In this document: positions 22,483-25,588 of the stretch, piece after piece
Layout of the letters: each line of letters opens with the position of its first letter
Numbering within the stretch: position 1 is the stretch's first letter
Assembly: GCA_035634055.1 (NCBI GenBank)
Contig: DASQDR010000109.1
Coordinates: forward strand, 1 to 25,588
DNA length: 25,588 nucleotides
Source of the DNA: JAICTV01 sp035634055
GTDB taxonomy: Bacteria > Planctomycetota > Phycisphaerae > Tepidisphaerales > Tepidisphaeraceae
Direction of reading: 5' to 3'
Translations under genes and position numbers: made by a program
Notes under the pieces: model-generated
What the model saw: only the letters and a program-made list of their open reading frames with translations
Told to the model about the DNA's origin: nothing
Database searches by the model: none

Positions 22483-24246
22483 ATGACCGACGTCGACCGC
22501 CGCGACTTCCTCCGCCGCGCCGCCGCGCTGGCAGCGCTCGGCGTCGTGGGGTGCAGCTCGACCGGCAAGCCCGACCCCACCACGCGCGCCGCCGCCGCCG
22601 CCGCCGCCGCGCCGACCACCGACGCGGCCGCCGGCCTCGGCGCCGAGGACTCGGCCGCGCCGCGCATGCGGAACAACCAGCCGGCCGTGCGGGCGCTGCT
22701 GGTCGAGGCGGACCAGGCGCCCCTGGCGGACGAGCGGATGCGCACGCTGATCGTCCGCGACCTGGCCAACGATCCGCTGCCGCAACCGATCGCTACCGCC
22801 GCGGGTCGCGCGCGGGTCCAGCTGGCGGCGGGCGAGCCGATCCAGCTCGCCGTTCGGCTCAAGGTCCCCAACTTTGGCGAGGTTTACTGCTACGCCGACA
22901 ACGACGGGCGCGGCTACACGCGCCCCGGCAACATCGAGTTCCTCGTCGACGCCGCCCGCACGCGCATCCGCCGGGTGCGCGAGGCGTACGAGCGGCTCAA
23001 GCCCGCCAGCATCCCGGAAGACCGGCAATTCACGCATCACGCGCGCATGGCGATGCGGCCCATCCCCGACACCGGCCCGCGCCAGAGCCGCGTCGCGCTG
23101 GCTTACGAGAACCTGGCGCACGGCCTGCACGCGGGCGAGCGGCTGACGTTGAGCGCGGCGCGGCACCGCATCTGGCGGATGTCGGAGCCGCGGAAGGAGT
23201 TCTACTTCGGCGCGCTCGCCTCCCACGCCGACGCGCGCGGCCCGGAGTACGAGAAGCTCTACCGCCAGCTCTTCAATTTCTCCACGGTCAGCTGGTACAC
23301 GTGGAAGAACGAGGAGCCGCCGGAGCAGCGCATCGACTACGCGCGGATGGACCAGTCCATCGCCTGGTGCCTCGACCGCGGCATCACGCCCAAGGGGTTC
23401 GGCTACGTCTACATGTCCCGCGGCGCGACGCCGGAGTGGATGCGACCGCTCGAGCTGCCGCCCGCGCCGACAACGCGCGTCACGACCGGCCCGATCGATC
23501 CATCGCAAACGCGGCGGCAGTTCAACCCGCGCTGGCCGTACGCGAAGCTGCGCGACCAGTACGTCAGCACCGTCCGCCAGACGATGAAGCGCTACCACGG
23601 GCGGCTGATCCACGCCGAGATCATGAACGAGGCGCATGACAAGGCGAACCTCTGGCACCTGAGCCACGAGCAGGTGCTGGACCTGGCCAAGCGCGCCTTC
23701 GCCGCGGCGCGCCAGGGATCGTCCACCGTGCGCCGGCAGATGAACCACTGCTGCCTGTGGGCGGAGTATGCCAAGCGCGCCAACGACGACGGCACGCGCC
23801 GCTGGTCGCCATGGCAGTTCGTCAAGGCGTGCCAGGATCACGGCGTGGAGTACGAGACGATCGGCCTGCAGCTCTACTACCCGCAGCACGACCTGTTCGA
23901 GATTGAGCGGATGCTCGATCGCTTCGCCGCGTTCAAGAAGCCGATCCACATCACCGAGGTGGCCACCGCCTCGCAGGACGGGCTGGACAAGGCATCGATG
24001 CGCCCCAGCACCTACGCCCCCGGCTGGCACGGCCCGTGGACGCCGACGATGCAGGCGGACTGGACGGAAGCGATCTACACCCTCTGCTACAGCAAGCCGC
24101 AGATCGAGTGCGTCGGCTGGTGGGACGTCGCCGATGCCCCGGGCCACTTCTGGCCCTACGGCGGGCTGCTCGACGACAAGCTGCAACCGAAGGAAAGCTA
24201 CCACCGCCTGCGGAAACTCCAGCAGGAGTGGGGCGTGGGAAGATGA
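22483..24246 (+). CDS. GH10-type endo-beta-1,4-xylanase, Tat-exported lipoprotein
   Basis: This 587-residue enzyme would cut xylan or a related beta-1,4-linked polymer outside the cell. The N-terminus has a twin-arginine motif (DRRDFLRR, R6-R7) and a lipobox VVGC (C24), so folded export and lipid anchoring are predicted. An Ala-rich tether follows. Residues 60-230 form an all-beta or mixed accessory region of no clear family. The GH10 barrel covers about 235-580: general acid/base E383 in AEIMNEAHDK, nucleophile E492 in PIHITEVATAS, and the family-typical end VGWWDVADAPGHFWPYGGLL then PKESYHRL. The ATG at 22483 has GGAG eight bases upstream; the longer frame from 22414 lacks one. The acid/base segment reads MNEA rather than the common VNEA. 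The stop codon lies inside a heptamer repeat. Substrate is inferred from the family. Confidence 0.9.
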   Translation: MTDVDRRDFLRRAAALAALGVVGCSSTGKPDPTTRAAAAAAAAPTTDAAAGLGAEDSAAPRMRNNQPAVRALLVEADQAPLADERMRTLIVRDLANDPLPQPIATAAGRARVQLAAGEPIQLAVRLKVPNFGEVYCYADNDGRGYTRPGNIEFLVDAARTRIRRVREAYERLKPASIPEDRQFTHHARMAMRPIPDTGPRQSRVALAYENLAHGLHAGERLTLSAARHRIWRMSEPRKEFYFGALASHADARGPEYEKLYRQLFNFSTVSWYTWKNEEPPEQRIDYARMDQSIAWCLDRGITPKGFGYVYMSRGATPEWMRPLELPPAPTTRVTTGPIDPSQTRRQFNPRWPYAKLRDQYVSTVRQTMKRYHGRLIHAEIMNEAHDKANLWHLSHEQVLDLAKRAFAAARQGSSTVRRQMNHCCLWAEYAKRANDDGTRRWSPWQFVKACQDHGVEYETIGLQLYYPQHDLFEIERMLDRFAAFKKPIHITEVATASQDGLDKASMRPSTYAPGWHGPWTPTMQADWTEAIYTLCYSKPQIECVGWWDVADAPGHFWPYGGLLDDKLQPKESYHRLRKLQQEWGVGR

Positions 24247-24300
24247 AGGATGAAGGACAGGAGCATCTCCTTCATCCTTCCGCCTTCATCCTTCATCCTT
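24239..24300. repeat. Second GGATGAA heptamer hairpin, over the xylanase stop codon
   Basis: The 19-mer GAAGATGAAGGATGAAGGA (24239-24257) is identical to the one at 10236-10254. AAGGATGAAGGA (24246-24257) pairs perfectly with TCCTTCATCCTT (24268-24279) around a 10-base loop; another complementary run lies at 24285-24300. The xylanase TGA is 24244-24246, inside the repeat. The GH2 gene starts only 20 bases after the repeat. Confidence 0.92.
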
Positions 24301-24319
24301 TCTTTTCAATGGAGAGACG

Positions 24320-25588
<1,269 letters not shown>

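Overview
The window reads as a piece of a high-GC, polysaccharide-degrading Planctomycetota chromosome, plausibly class Phycisphaerae. The lineage is an inference. It rests on an LEPR-XLL-like motif (LEKRQLL) near the N-terminus of a large surface protein, on long non-coding gaps filled with short-word repeats, and on the density of secreted carbohydrate-active proteins. No rRNA, tRNA, CRISPR array, phage gene or transposase was seen. All coordinates and start choices come from reading the sequence; no database search was possible.

Left part (1-10233), uronate use. A modular secreted protein (LEPR-XLL-like, RTX-type loops, PKD, right-handed beta-helix; 119-3031, minus) is followed by a compact minus-strand operon: kduI, kduD, exuT-like transporter and a DUF4861-like secreted protein (7988 down to 3566). 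KduI and KduD turn the 4-deoxy-5-keto-uronate released by polysaccharide lyases into 2-keto-3-deoxygluconate, and the ExuT-like carrier would import uronates. Divergent from kduI is a secreted protein of 691 residues that looks like an alpha/alpha-toroid plus beta-sandwich enzyme of no family I can name. It is the best candidate in the window for an undescribed uronic-acid polysaccharide lyase or hydrolase.

Middle (10234-14951). This holds small or unusual envelope proteins: a His-rich lipoprotein (18 His in 61 mature residues), a secreted protein with four 13-residue RVWVPxVYRxVxD repeats, and a secreted protein with many DxDxDG calcium-type loops. An 834-base divergent gap follows. It contains the only clear intrinsic terminator in the window, placed directly after a promoter-like sequence.

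Right part (14952-25588). A three-gene plus-strand operon encodes an APH-fold kinase, a nucleotidyltransferase-HAD fusion and a GT2 glycosyltransferase; it looks like an activation-and-transfer cassette for a surface glycan substituent. It converges on a minus-strand sugar ABC importer operon (binding protein, two permeases, no ATPase). A small TPR protein, a Tat-exported GH10 xylanase lipoprotein and the first 423 codons of a GH2 enzyme follow on the plus strand.

The strongest unexplained pattern is between the genes. Many stop codons are followed at once by tandem words with a fixed period (8, 7 or 10 bases), often arranged as a purine-rich arm followed by a pyrimidine-rich arm so that the transcript could fold back. 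The words differ from site to site, but the position (directly after a stop codon) and the polarity (purine-rich arm first on the coding strand) recur. Two sites 14 kb apart carry the same 19-mer at the stop codon.
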